Shown in pieces: positions 15,912-23,052 of a stretch of DNA of 48,753 nt. Source of the stretch: an uncultured Solirubrobacteraceae bacterium (GTDB taxonomy: Bacteria; Actinomycetota; Thermoleophilia; Solirubrobacterales; Solirubrobacteraceae); assembly GCA_902806205.1 (NCBI GenBank), contig CADCVR010000086.1, positions 1 to 48,753 of the forward strand, in the 5' to 3' direction. How positions within the stretch are numbered: the first letter of the stretch is position 1; every line of letters starts with the position of its first letter. A model generated the notes under the pieces. That model had not been told where the DNA came from. It worked only from the letters and a program-made list of their open reading frames with translations, and did no database searches. Position numbers and translations under genes: made by a program.

Positions 15912-16778
15912 ATGCCCGAGCTGCCCGAAGTCGAGCGCGCCCGAGCGTTGATCGAGCGCCTGGCCCTCGATCGCGAGATCGTCTCGGTCGACGACGCCGA
16001 CACCTACGTCTGCCGCCCCCACGCGCCCGGGGACATCGCCGGCGCGATCACGGGCCGCCGGCTCACCCGGGCGCTGCGCCGCGGCAAGGCGATGTGGGTG
16101 GAGACCGACGGCGGCGAGGGACCCGACCTCGGCCTGCACCTCGGGATGGCCGGGCGCATCGTGATCGGCGACGAATCCGGCGGCGACCCGATCGACGGCG
16201 GCTCGGGCGGTCCCGCCGAAGCGCACGTCTCGGGCAACCCGGCCTGGCGGCGCTTCACCCTGGAGTTCGCCGACGGCGGCACGCTCGTGCTCTTCGACAA
16301 GCGCCGCCTGGGGCGCGCCGTGCTCAACCCGGACCTCGGCGGGGTCGGCCCCGACGCGATGGAGATCACCCAGAAGGACTTCCGGGGGCGCGTCGGCCGG
16401 GGCGCGGCGCCGCTCAAGGCGCGGATCATGGATCAGGCCGTCCTGGCCGGCGTCGGGAACCTCCTGGCCGACGAGACGCTCTGGCAGGCCGGCCTGCCGC
16501 CCCTGCGCCCGGCGGGCTCCTTGTCGGGCGCAGAGCTCGACCACCTGCGCAGGGCGCTGCGCAAGGCGACGAAGGCCGCGATCGTCAACGGCGGCGTGCA
16601 CACGGGCGAGGTCATCGCGTTCCGCAGGCGGGGAGAGCGCTGCCCACGCTGCGGCAGCGAGATGATGCGCGCCGCCGTCGGTGGGCGCACGACGTGGTGG
16701 TGCTCTGCCGAGCAGTCCTGGGACGACGCGGCCGACCGGTCAGCCGCCCGCGGTAGAGGCGCATCTCCGCCCGGGTGA
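15912..16778 (+). CDS. mutM: formamidopyrimidine-DNA glycosylase / endonuclease VIII family (MutM/Nei-like)
   Basis: 288 aa from MPELPEVE. The N-terminal catalytic Pro2-Glu3 and the Lys59 equivalent (RRGKAMW) are present, as is the helix-two-turn-helix motif (LLADETLWQAGL). The C-terminal zinc finger is C244-P-R-C247, then GGRTTWWC264-S-A-E; the fourth ligand, normally Cys at 267, is Glu. The enzyme removes oxidised bases (8-oxoG, FapyG or oxidised pyrimidines) and nicks the backbone; which substrates cannot be decided here. A frame extension to 15840 would run into the MITE-like element, so the internal ATG is chosen. Confidence 0.88.
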   Translation: MPELPEVERARALIERLALDREIVSVDDADTYVCRPHAPGDIAGAITGRRLTRALRRGKAMWVETDGGEGPDLGLHLGMAGRIVIGDESGGDPIDGGSGGPAEAHVSGNPAWRRFTLEFADGGTLVLFDKRRLGRAVLNPDLGGVGPDAMEITQKDFRGRVGRGAAPLKARIMDQAVLAGVGNLLADETLWQAGLPPLRPAGSLSGAELDHLRRALRKATKAAIVNGGVHTGEVIAFRRRGERCPRCGSEMMRAAVGGRTTWWCSAEQSWDDAADRSAARGRGASPPG

Positions 16779-16858
16779 AGTCCTCGAGGGTCTGGCGGCG
16801 CACACGCGCTTGCGGTGATGCGAGCAGGCCCCTGGGTGAACGCTATCCTGCTGGTCAC

Positions 16859-16886
16859 CGCGCGCCACCGCGAAGGTGGCTGCGCG
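16859..16886 (+). promoter_or_regulatory. structured 5' leader hairpin before the 35-aa zinc-ribbon gene
   Basis: An 11-bp stem with one bulged T (CGCGCGCCACC at 16859-16869 against 16875-16886) and loop GCGAA. It sits 8 nt before a strong AAGGAGGG ribosome site. A TATCCT hexamer at 16844-16849 would place transcription start just before the hairpin. Confidence 0.5.
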
Positions 16887-16905
16887 CGAGAACGAAGGAG
16901 GGACC

Positions 16906-17013
16906 ATGCGAGTCCTCTGCCTCCGCTGCCTCAAGCTCTGGGCCCCAGAGCGCGTCACGCACCGGGCCAGCTGCCCGAACTGCGGCGGCGCGCTTCAGGC
17001 GCGACCGAGCTAG
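16906..17013 (+). CDS. 35-aa zinc-ribbon microprotein
   Basis: A tiny gene, ATG to TAG, with an excellent Shine-Dalgarno sequence (AAGGAGGG at 16895-16902). The protein has two cysteine pairs, C5-L-R-C8 and C23-P-N-C26, followed by GGAL: a minimal zinc ribbon. The residues between them (LKLWAPERVTHRAS) form a basic linker. There is no membrane segment. I do not know a named family. Such ribbons bind nucleic acid or act as adaptors, but nothing here decides that. Coding potential is supported by the ribosome site, the cysteine spacing and the structured leader. Confidence 0.65.
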   Translation: MRVLCLRCLKLWAPERVTHRASCPNCGGALQARPS

Positions 17014-17220
17014 CAGCCCCAGGCCCCCGACGCCCCGCACCGGCAATACCGCCGCGGCGGGGCGAACCGGCCCGTCCTACGCCGGCGGGGCGCTACCCTG
17101 TCGTCGTCGTCCTTCTTTGCGTGGGGAGGGCGGCACGGAAGGCACGCAACGGCCGTGAGCTCCCCGAGGGGCGCCCGGTGCGGCGGAACGTCACAACGAC
17201 CTCTGGCCGATGGAGCCGCC

Positions 17221-17547
17221 GTGCCGCATGCTCGCCTCAGCATCGATGTCCGCCCCGACCGGGAGCGCGTGATCCTGGTTCCCCGTGGGGACCTCGACCA
17301 CTTCACCGCCCCGCTGCTGCGCGAGGCCGTCGCCGAGGTCGTCGCCGTGGGCTGGCGCGACGTCGTACTCGACCTCCGCGGCCTCGAGTTCATGGATTCG
17401 GGTGGCATCCATCTGCTCGAGGATCTCCGCGACGGCGCCCTCGGGGACGCGGACTACCGCATGGTCGACGGCGTCGGCCCAGTCGCGCTCCCGCTCAGCC
17501 TGACCGGCTCCCCGCGGCTGCTTCCGGCCGCCGACGTTGATAACTGA
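17221..17547 (+). CDS. STAS-domain anti-sigma-factor antagonist-like protein
   Basis: 108 aa from the GTG at 17221, which has GGAG 6 nt upstream; a GTG at 17155 would add 22 residues without STAS character. The domain reads LSIDVRPDRERVILVPRGDLD, then VVLDLRGLEFMDSGGIHLLEDL. Ser60 in MDSGG is the position phosphorylated in SpoIIAA/RsbV proteins. Such proteins bind anti-sigma kinases and release stress sigma factors. No anti-sigma kinase or sigma factor is adjacent. The next gene begins 1 nt after the stop. Confidence 0.78.
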   Translation: MPHARLSIDVRPDRERVILVPRGDLDHFTAPLLREAVAEVVAVGWRDVVLDLRGLEFMDSGGIHLLEDLRDGALGDADYRMVDGVGPVALPLSLTGSPRLLPAADVDN

Positions 17548-17548
17548 C

Positions 17549-17740
17549 GTGCAGTGCTGCGAGCGGTGCGGCCGCATCTACGCTCCTTCGAAGGCGCCTG
17601 ACGCGTGCGGTGGATGCGGCGGCAAGCTCGAGAAACGCCTCGCGCAACAGGCCGGAGCGCTCGCCGAAGCTCGTTGCCGGCGCCTGCAGCACGACCGACG
17701 CACACAGTGGCGCCAACGCGCCGGGCCCTGGGCACCCTGA
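17549..17740 (+). CDS. small zinc-ribbon protein
   Basis: 63 aa from GTG, 1 nt after the STAS stop. C4-E-R-C7 and C20-G-G-C23 form a zinc ribbon at the N-terminus (CCERCGRIYAPSKAPDACGG then C). The remainder is a basic, Gln/Arg-rich helix. Function unknown. A TTG at 17537 in the same frame is an alternative start. The link to the STAS gene suggests co-expression, but a fortuitous ORF is possible because codon constraints are weak in the second half. Confidence 0.5.
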   Translation: MQCCERCGRIYAPSKAPDACGGCGGKLEKRLAQQAGALAEARCRRLQHDRRTQWRQRAGPWAP

Positions 17741-17770
17741 CGGCCTACCCCGAGCCGGATGAGGAGACCG

Positions 17771-18163
17771 ATGGCCCAGGACACTGCGGAACCCCAGATC
17801 GGCGTTCTGCTCCAGATCTCCAACGAGATGGGACGCGTGTACAAGGAGCAGTTCGGTCGCGGGCCGACCCGCGTGCGCACCGAGTTCGCTTCGCCCGACA
17901 CGATCCTCGTCATCCTGGAGAACTCGCTGACGGCGGCCGAGCGGGCCCTCGTGACCCTGGGCGAGCACGAGCGCCTGCGCAACAACCGCATCTTCCTCCA
18001 GTACGCGAGCGTGGCCGAGTTCTGCGCGCCCGTGGAGCGCATCACCGGCCGCACCGTACGAGCTTTCGTCAGCGGCATCGACACCGTCGAAGACGTCTCC
18101 GTCGAGACGTTCTCGCTGCATCCCGAGGGGTCGGCCGCGGTCTCCCGCGCGTCGCGAAGCTAG
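17771..18163 (+). CDS. DUF2294-like protein
   Basis: 130 aa. The pattern LLQISNEMGRVYKEQFGRGPTRVRTEFASPDTILVILE is characteristic of DUF2294 (N-terminal helix, then a GP-x-x-V-x-T strand), followed by LTAAERAL and a helical region, then ITGRTVRAFVSGIDTVEDVSVETF. The biochemical role of the family is unknown; it is found in stress and gas-vesicle-type contexts. No signal peptide or membrane segment. GAGGAG lies 5-10 nt before the ATG. It is 30 nt after the small zinc-ribbon gene and probably belongs to the same transcript as the STAS gene. Confidence 0.75.
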   Translation: MAQDTAEPQIGVLLQISNEMGRVYKEQFGRGPTRVRTEFASPDTILVILENSLTAAERALVTLGEHERLRNNRIFLQYASVAEFCAPVERITGRTVRAFVSGIDTVEDVSVETFSLHPEGSAAVSRASRS

Positions 18164-18251
18164 CGTCGCGGTACCCGCTGGGTCATCGAACCACTCGGCG
18201 CCGACCGCTGCACGCGGCCACCGCGTCTACTTCGGCGAAGCCGGCCTCACG

Positions 18252-18629
18252 CTACTTCGAGGGGTGCTTGGCGCGGCGCAGGCGGACGCGCTCCTCCTGC
18301 TTCTCGACGACCTGGCCGATGAGCCGCAGGTACTGCATGACTCCCGTGACCTTCACGCGCCCCTCGTCGAGGGCCTGGTGCCAGTCGGCGAGCCTGGCGC
18401 CGTGCTCGACCATGAGGTTGAAGAAGTCGCGGCGCATCTCGACGCGGACCTTGGCCTCCAAGGCCGGGTCCTTGGTGACCTCGAGACCAGGCATCACGAG
18501 CCGGAACTGCTGCAGGTCTGAGCGCCCGAGGAGGTCGACGCCGACCACGAGCTTGAGCGGCTTGAGCTGCGGCACCTCCTCGAGGAGGGCGCTCACCACC
18601 GCCTGGATCATCGGCTTCGCGTCGGCCAT
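18252..18629 (-). CDS. SCP2-like small protein downstream of acyl-CoA dehydrogenase
   Basis: 125 aa. The sequence has VVGVDLLGRSDLQQFRLVMPGLEV, then VRVEMRRDFFNLMVEHGARLADWHQALDEGRVKVTG and a helical tail. The end resembles sterol-carrier-protein-2 domains (dW-x-x-AL-x-x-G-x-(v/l)-x-v-x-G), which bind acyl chains or sterols. The ATG is 5 nt after the acyl-CoA dehydrogenase stop, so the two are one operon. A lipid-carrier role is an inference from this resemblance and the neighbour. No signal peptide. Confidence 0.6.
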   Translation of the reverse strand: MADAKPMIQAVVSALLEEVPQLKPLKLVVGVDLLGRSDLQQFRLVMPGLEVTKDPALEAKVRVEMRRDFFNLMVEHGARLADWHQALDEGRVKVTGVMQYLRLIGQVVEKQEERVRLRRAKHPSK

Positions 18630-18634
18630 CGAAG

Positions 18635-19852
18635 TTAGATCTTGTGGCGCTGCAGAAGCTTCTTGCCGATGACCATCCGCTGGATCTCCGAGGTGCCCTC
18701 GCCGATCAGCAGCAGGGGCGCATCGCGGTAGAGGCGCTCGATCTCGTACTCCTTGGAGTAGCCGTAGCCCCCGTGGATGCGGAAGGACTCCTCGACGCAG
18801 AAGCGGCCGGCCTCGGAGGCGAAGAGCTTGGCCATGCCCGCCTCGAGGTCGGAGCGCTCGCCGTTGTCCTTCATGCGGGCGGCGCGCAGCGTCAGCAGGC
18901 GGGCGGCGTCGACCTGGGTGGCCATGTCGGCGAGCTTGAACTGGATGGCCTGGTGCTCGGCGATCGGCTTGCCGAAGGCCCTGCGCTCCTGGGAGTAGCG
19001 CAGGGCGAGCTCGAGCGCGCGCTGGGCGATCCCGACGCCGCGCGCGGCGACGTTGACCCGGCCGACCTCGAGGGCGTCCATCATCTGCCCGAATCCCTTG
19101 TTCAGACCGGCCTCCTCCCCCCCGAGGACGTTCTCGGCCGGGCAGCGGTAGCCGTCGAAGACCAGCTCGGTCGACTCCACGCCCTTGTAGCCCATCTTCT
19201 TGAGCTTCGGCGGGACGTTCAGGCCCTGGTAGGCCCCGGTGTTCTCGCCGACGTCGGGCTCCTTCTCGGCGATGAAGCACGTCATGCCGTTGTGGCGCTT
19301 CGCGGCCTCGGGGTCGGTCTTGACCAGCACGAAGACCAGCGCGCTCGTCAGGCCGTTGGTGACCCACATCTTCTGGCCGTTGATCTCGTAGGAGCCGTCG
19401 TCCTGCTTGGTGGCGCTCGTCTTGATCGCCTGGACGTCGGAGCCGAGTTCCGGCTCGGACATCGAGAACGCCGCCCGCTGCTCGCCCGTGGCCATCCTCG
19501 GAAGGTACTTCTGCTTCTGTTCGTCGGTGCCGAACTTCAGCAGGAGATAGATGCCGATGAAATGGGTGTTGATGACGCCGGAGATCGAGACCCAGCCCCG
19601 GGCGAGCTCCTCCACGATCATCGTGTAGGTCGTGAGGTCGAGCCCGAGACCGCCGTACTCCTCGGGAATCGTGATCCCGAAGAGTCCGAGCTCCATCATC
19701 TGCTCGACGATGTCCTCGGGGTAGGAGTCCTCGTGATCGTGACGCTCGGCGTTCGGCAGGATCTGCTCGTCGGTGAACTGCCGCACCATCGCGATGATCT
19801 CGCGCTGGTCCTCGGTCATGTCGCTGGATTGCGAGGCGGGGCTCACGGCCAT
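18635..19852 (-). CDS. acyl-CoA dehydrogenase
   Basis: 405 aa. Three-domain ACAD fold: N-terminal helices (IIAMVRQFTDEQILPNAERHD, GLFGITIPEEYGGLGLDLTTY), central beta domain with the FAD/substrate signature FSMSEPELGSDVQAIKT and WVTNG, and C-terminal helices with the catalytic-region motif IHGGYGYSKEYEIERLYRD and GEGTSEIQRMVIGK. The enzyme is an FAD-dependent alpha,beta-dehydrogenase of acyl-CoA. Chain length cannot be read. AGGAG lies about 9 nt before the ATG at 19852. It is divergent from the acyl-CoA ligase gene, consistent with one lipid or carboxylic-acid catabolic locus. Confidence 0.92.
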   Translation of the reverse strand: MAVSPASQSSDMTEDQREIIAMVRQFTDEQILPNAERHDHEDSYPEDIVEQMMELGLFGITIPEEYGGLGLDLTTYTMIVEELARGWVSISGVINTHFIGIYLLLKFGTDEQKQKYLPRMATGEQRAAFSMSEPELGSDVQAIKTSATKQDDGSYEINGQKMWVTNGLTSALVFVLVKTDPEAAKRHNGMTCFIAEKEPDVGENTGAYQGLNVPPKLKKMGYKGVESTELVFDGYRCPAENVLGGEEAGLNKGFGQMMDALEVGRVNVAARGVGIAQRALELALRYSQERRAFGKPIAEHQAIQFKLADMATQVDAARLLTLRAARMKDNGERSDLEAGMAKLFASEAGRFCVEESFRIHGGYGYSKEYEIERLYRDAPLLLIGEGTSEIQRMVIGKKLLQRHKI

Positions 19853-19964
19853 GTCGCTGGTCTCCTGCTGTCGGTCTAAGTGAAGGCTGATGCTGGCTCG
19901 TGCGGGGGCACGGAGCGTACCCGGGCACACCTGGGGGGAGACCTCGGCCTGCTTGGATGGCGGG

Positions 19965-21413
19965 ATGAACTTCGCGCGCGACGTCGTCGATGCCGCGGAC
20001 CCCTCCGCGCTCGCGCTCGTCGAGCGGGCACGCGACGGCCGGCGGCGGGAGTGGCGCTTCGCGGAGGTCGCAGAGGGTGCGGCGCGGCTGGCCGGCTGGA
20101 TGCGGGCCCGCGGGGTCGGGCGCGGGGACGTCGTGATGACGCTGGTCGGCAACCGGCCCGAATGGGTGATGGCGATGGTGGCCTGCTTCCGGCTGGGCGC
20201 GGTGGTCCTGCCGTGCCCCGAGCAGCTGCGGCCGACGGACCTCGCCCGGAGCGTCGGCGTGGTCTCCCCCACGCTGGTGCTCGCCGATCCGCGCAACCGG
20301 GCGACACTGGAGGCTGCCGCGCTCGGCTGCCCGGTGGCCTATGTCGACGAGTCCGGGCTCTTCGACGGGCCGGACGTCGCGGAGGCCGTCACGCTCCGCC
20401 CGCTCGACCCGTGCCTGCTGACGTTCACCAGCGGGACCGCCGGGGAGCCGAAGGCGGTGCTCCACGGGCAGCGCTACCTCGCCGGTCAGGCCGTCCAGGC
20501 GGAGCACTGGCTCGCCCCCGCCCGCGGGGATCTCGTGTGGTGCACCGCGGCGAGCGGGTGGTCGAAGAGCGCGCGCAACGTCTTCATCGCGCCGTGGCTG
20601 CGGGGCGCCGCGGCGCTCCTGCACGACGCGCGCTTCGATCCGGCCGCGCGGCTGGAGCTCGTCGAGCGCGAGCGCGTGGCCGTGCTGTGCATGGCTCCGA
20701 CGGAGTACCGGGTGATCGCGGCGCGGGTGCCTCTGCGCGCTGCTCCCGCTCTGCGCGGCCTGGTCTCCGCGGGTGAGGCGCTCAACCCGGAGGTGCTCCG
20801 GATCTGGCAGCAGGCGACGGGCCTGCCGATCCGCGACGGCTACGGGCAGACGGAGACCGGGCAGCTCACGGGGATGCCCGCGGGCGGCGAGATCCGGCCG
20901 GGCTCGATGGGGCGCGCACTGCCCGGGACGCGGCTGTGGATCGAGGACGGCGAGCTGGTCGCCGACCCCGCGACGGTCCCCACCTTCTTCCTGGGCTACC
21001 TGGGCGCGGACGGTGGCGGCGAGGCGCCGGGCGGCCCGTGGCGCACGGGTGACCGCGTGCGCGAGGACGCCGACGGCTTCCTCTTCTTCGAGGGGCGCAC
21101 GGACGACGTGATCATCTCGGCGGGCTACCGGATCGGCCCGTTCGAGGTCGAGAGCGCGCTCGTCGAGCACCCGGCCGTCGCGGAGGCCGCTGTCGTGGCC
21201 GCGCCCGACGCGGAACGAGGCAGCGTGGTGCGCGCGGTGGTCGTGCTGCGTTCCGGGTTCACCGGCACGCCGGAGCTGGCGCGCGAGCTGCAGGAGCACA
21301 CCAAGGCCGCGACCGCCCCCTACAAGTACCCGCGGGTCGTCGAGTGGGCCGACGAGCTCCCGAAGACCGCGAGCGGGAAGGTGCGCCGCGCGGTGCTGCG
21401 CGATTCCGGCTGA
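19965..21413 (+). CDS. AMP-forming acyl-CoA synthetase (acetyl/medium-chain type)
   Basis: 482 aa. ANL-superfamily motifs in order: A3 LTFTSGTAGEPKAVLHG (~146-162), A5 RDGYGQTETG, A7 WRTGDRVREDADGFLFFEGRTDD, A8 IISAGYRIGPFEVES, A10 PKTASGKVRRAVLR with the catalytic lysine. It activates a carboxylic acid with ATP and CoA through an acyl-AMP. The short N-terminus and PFEVES segment are like the medium-chain (MACS) branch. The start is the ATG of MNFARDVV; a TTGGAT hexamer ends 6 nt upstream, a weaker form of the leaderless pattern. It is divergent from the acyl-CoA dehydrogenase. Confidence 0.9.
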   Translation: MNFARDVVDAADPSALALVERARDGRRREWRFAEVAEGAARLAGWMRARGVGRGDVVMTLVGNRPEWVMAMVACFRLGAVVLPCPEQLRPTDLARSVGVVSPTLVLADPRNRATLEAAALGCPVAYVDESGLFDGPDVAEAVTLRPLDPCLLTFTSGTAGEPKAVLHGQRYLAGQAVQAEHWLAPARGDLVWCTAASGWSKSARNVFIAPWLRGAAALLHDARFDPAARLELVERERVAVLCMAPTEYRVIAARVPLRAAPALRGLVSAGEALNPEVLRIWQQATGLPIRDGYGQTETGQLTGMPAGGEIRPGSMGRALPGTRLWIEDGELVADPATVPTFFLGYLGADGGGEAPGGPWRTGDRVREDADGFLFFEGRTDDVIISAGYRIGPFEVESALVEHPAVAEAAVVAAPDAERGSVVRAVVVLRSGFTGTPELARELQEHTKAATAPYKYPRVVEWADELPKTASGKVRRAVLRDSG

Positions 21414-21453
21414 GTGGCCGTCGCGTGGTCAGGCGGACACCCGGACCAGCTTC

Positions 21454-22788
21454 TCAGACGAGCTTCGCCGTCGCGCGCGCCGCGACGAGCACCGGGTCCA
21501 GCGTGCCGCTGACCGGCGGGGCGTAGGAGAGGTCGACCCACTGCAGCTCTTCGACGTCCATCCCGGTCCACAGCGCCATCGCGAGCGGGTCGATGCGCTT
21601 GCCGGCCGTCTCGCCGCCGGTGATCTGCGCCCCGAGGAGCTTGCCGGTCCCCCGCTCGGCGACGAGCTTGACCCACAGGCGCTCGGCGCCCGGCATGTAC
21701 CGCGCCCGCGTGTCGGTCTCGACGGTCTCGGCGACGAAGTCGAGCCCCTCCGCCTGCGCCTCGCGCTCGCTCAGGCCCGTCCGCGCGATCTCCAGCGCGC
21801 AGATGCGCGTGATCGCCGTGCCGACGACGCCGGGGAAGACGAGGTCGCCACCCGTGAGGTTCGTCCCGACGACGCGGCCCTGCTTGTTCGCGTGCGTTCC
21901 GAGCTGGACGTTCACCGCCCGGCCGAGCAGGCGATGATGGGATTCGGAGCAGTCGCCGGCGACCCAGACGCCGTCCTGACCGGCGGCGCGCTGGTGGTCG
22001 TCGACGGCCAGCGCGCCCGACTTGCCCACCGTCAGCCCGGCCGCCTCCGCGACAGTGATCTCGGGCTTGACGCCCGTGGCGACGACGACGTGGCGCGCCG
22101 GAACCTCGCCGCGGTCCGTGCGCACCGCGCGCGGCCGGTCGTCGCCGTCGAGCAGCACCTCCTCGACCCGCGTCTGGAGCTGCACGACGATCCCGAGCCC
22201 CTCGGCTGCCTGCTGCACCCGTTCGGCCATGTCGCTGTCGAGGCTCCCGAACACCTGGTCGGCGACGTCGATCAGCGTCGTGTGCAGGCCCTGGCGCACG
22301 AACGCCTCGGCCAGCTCGAGTCCGATGTAGCCCGCGCCGATGACGACGGCGCTGCCGTCCGGGTCCGCGTCGACGGCCGAGCGCAGCCGGCCGGCGCTCT
22401 CCAGCGTCCGGGCGGCCTGGGCGGCCTCGATGCCCGCGATCGGCGGCGGTGTCTCGCGCGCCCCGGTGGCGATCAGCAGTTCGTCGAAGCGCTCCTCGCT
22501 CCCGTGGGCGCACGTGAGCCGCCGGGCGTCGAGGTCGACGGCGACGACCTCGGTGCCCATGCGGACGTCGAGGCCGTTGACGCGGTGCTTCTCGGGGGAG
22601 CGCGCGACGAGCGTCTCGAGCGGGTCGACCTCCCCGCCGACGTGGAAGGGGATGCCGCAGGCCGAGTAGCTCGTGTACGCGCCGCGCTCGAAGACGACGA
22701 TGTCGAGCTCCGGCTCGCGTCGCTTGGCCACCGCGGCCGCGCTCATCCCGCCGGCGTCGCCGCCGATCACCGCTAGTCGTCTGGGCAT
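21454..22788 (-). CDS. FAD/NAD(P) oxidoreductase of the CoA-disulfide reductase / NADH oxidase family
   Basis: 444 aa, the length of CoADR. The N-terminal FAD site is VIGGDAGGMSAAA; the redox-active cysteine is C44 in SYSACGIPFHVGG, typical of single-Cys enzymes that form Cys-SH, Cys-SOH or Cys-S-S-CoA. The NAD(P) site is VVIGAGYIGLELAE (~165-178), then WVAGDCSE, and the dimerisation domain ends the protein (DPLAMALWTGMDVEELQWVDLSYAPP). Reaction: reduction of CoA disulfide, or NADH oxidation. It lies convergent with the acyl-CoA ligase gene. TAGGCT ends 7 nt before the ATG. Confidence 0.88.
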   Translation of the reverse strand: MPRRLAVIGGDAGGMSAAAVAKRREPELDIVVFERGAYTSYSACGIPFHVGGEVDPLETLVARSPEKHRVNGLDVRMGTEVVAVDLDARRLTCAHGSEERFDELLIATGARETPPPIAGIEAAQAARTLESAGRLRSAVDADPDGSAVVIGAGYIGLELAEAFVRQGLHTTLIDVADQVFGSLDSDMAERVQQAAEGLGIVVQLQTRVEEVLLDGDDRPRAVRTDRGEVPARHVVVATGVKPEITVAEAAGLTVGKSGALAVDDHQRAAGQDGVWVAGDCSESHHRLLGRAVNVQLGTHANKQGRVVGTNLTGGDLVFPGVVGTAITRICALEIARTGLSEREAQAEGLDFVAETVETDTRARYMPGAERLWVKLVAERGTGKLLGAQITGGETAGKRIDPLAMALWTGMDVEELQWVDLSYAPPVSGTLDPVLVAARATAKLV

Positions 22789-22795
22789 CTGCGCA

Positions 22796-22801
22796 AGCCT
22801 A
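22796..22801 (-). promoter_or_regulatory. -10 hexamer TAGGCT of the CoA-disulfide reductase gene
   Basis: TAGGCT ends 7 nt before the ATG at 22788, with TGCGCAG between and no Shine-Dalgarno sequence. Confidence 0.5.
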
Positions 22802-23052
22802 CGTGCGGCGCCGAGCAGGACGTCCGGATGTTCGAGCATCAGGCTCCCGGCCTCGAGCGCTCAACCGCTCAGGGACCCCGGACGGCGAAGACACACCTTG
22901 GTCACAGAGCAGTCGGCGTGCGCGCCTACGGTCGGCTGACAGGTCCACCGGTCCATGGACATCCGAGGTCGCGGGGCGAGCGTCTGGCGACCCGCCTCCG
23001 GCCACGCCTGTGCTGCGCCCCAGCCAGATACCCGCGACAGAAGAGAGGGAGC

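Noticed and set aside
18252-21299. A 1015-codon minus-strand frame across the SCP2-like, acyl-CoA dehydrogenase and acyl-CoA ligase genes
   Set aside because: Only its last 125 codons are a gene. The rest is antisense or out of phase to genes with clear family motifs; high GC leaves few stops in such frames.
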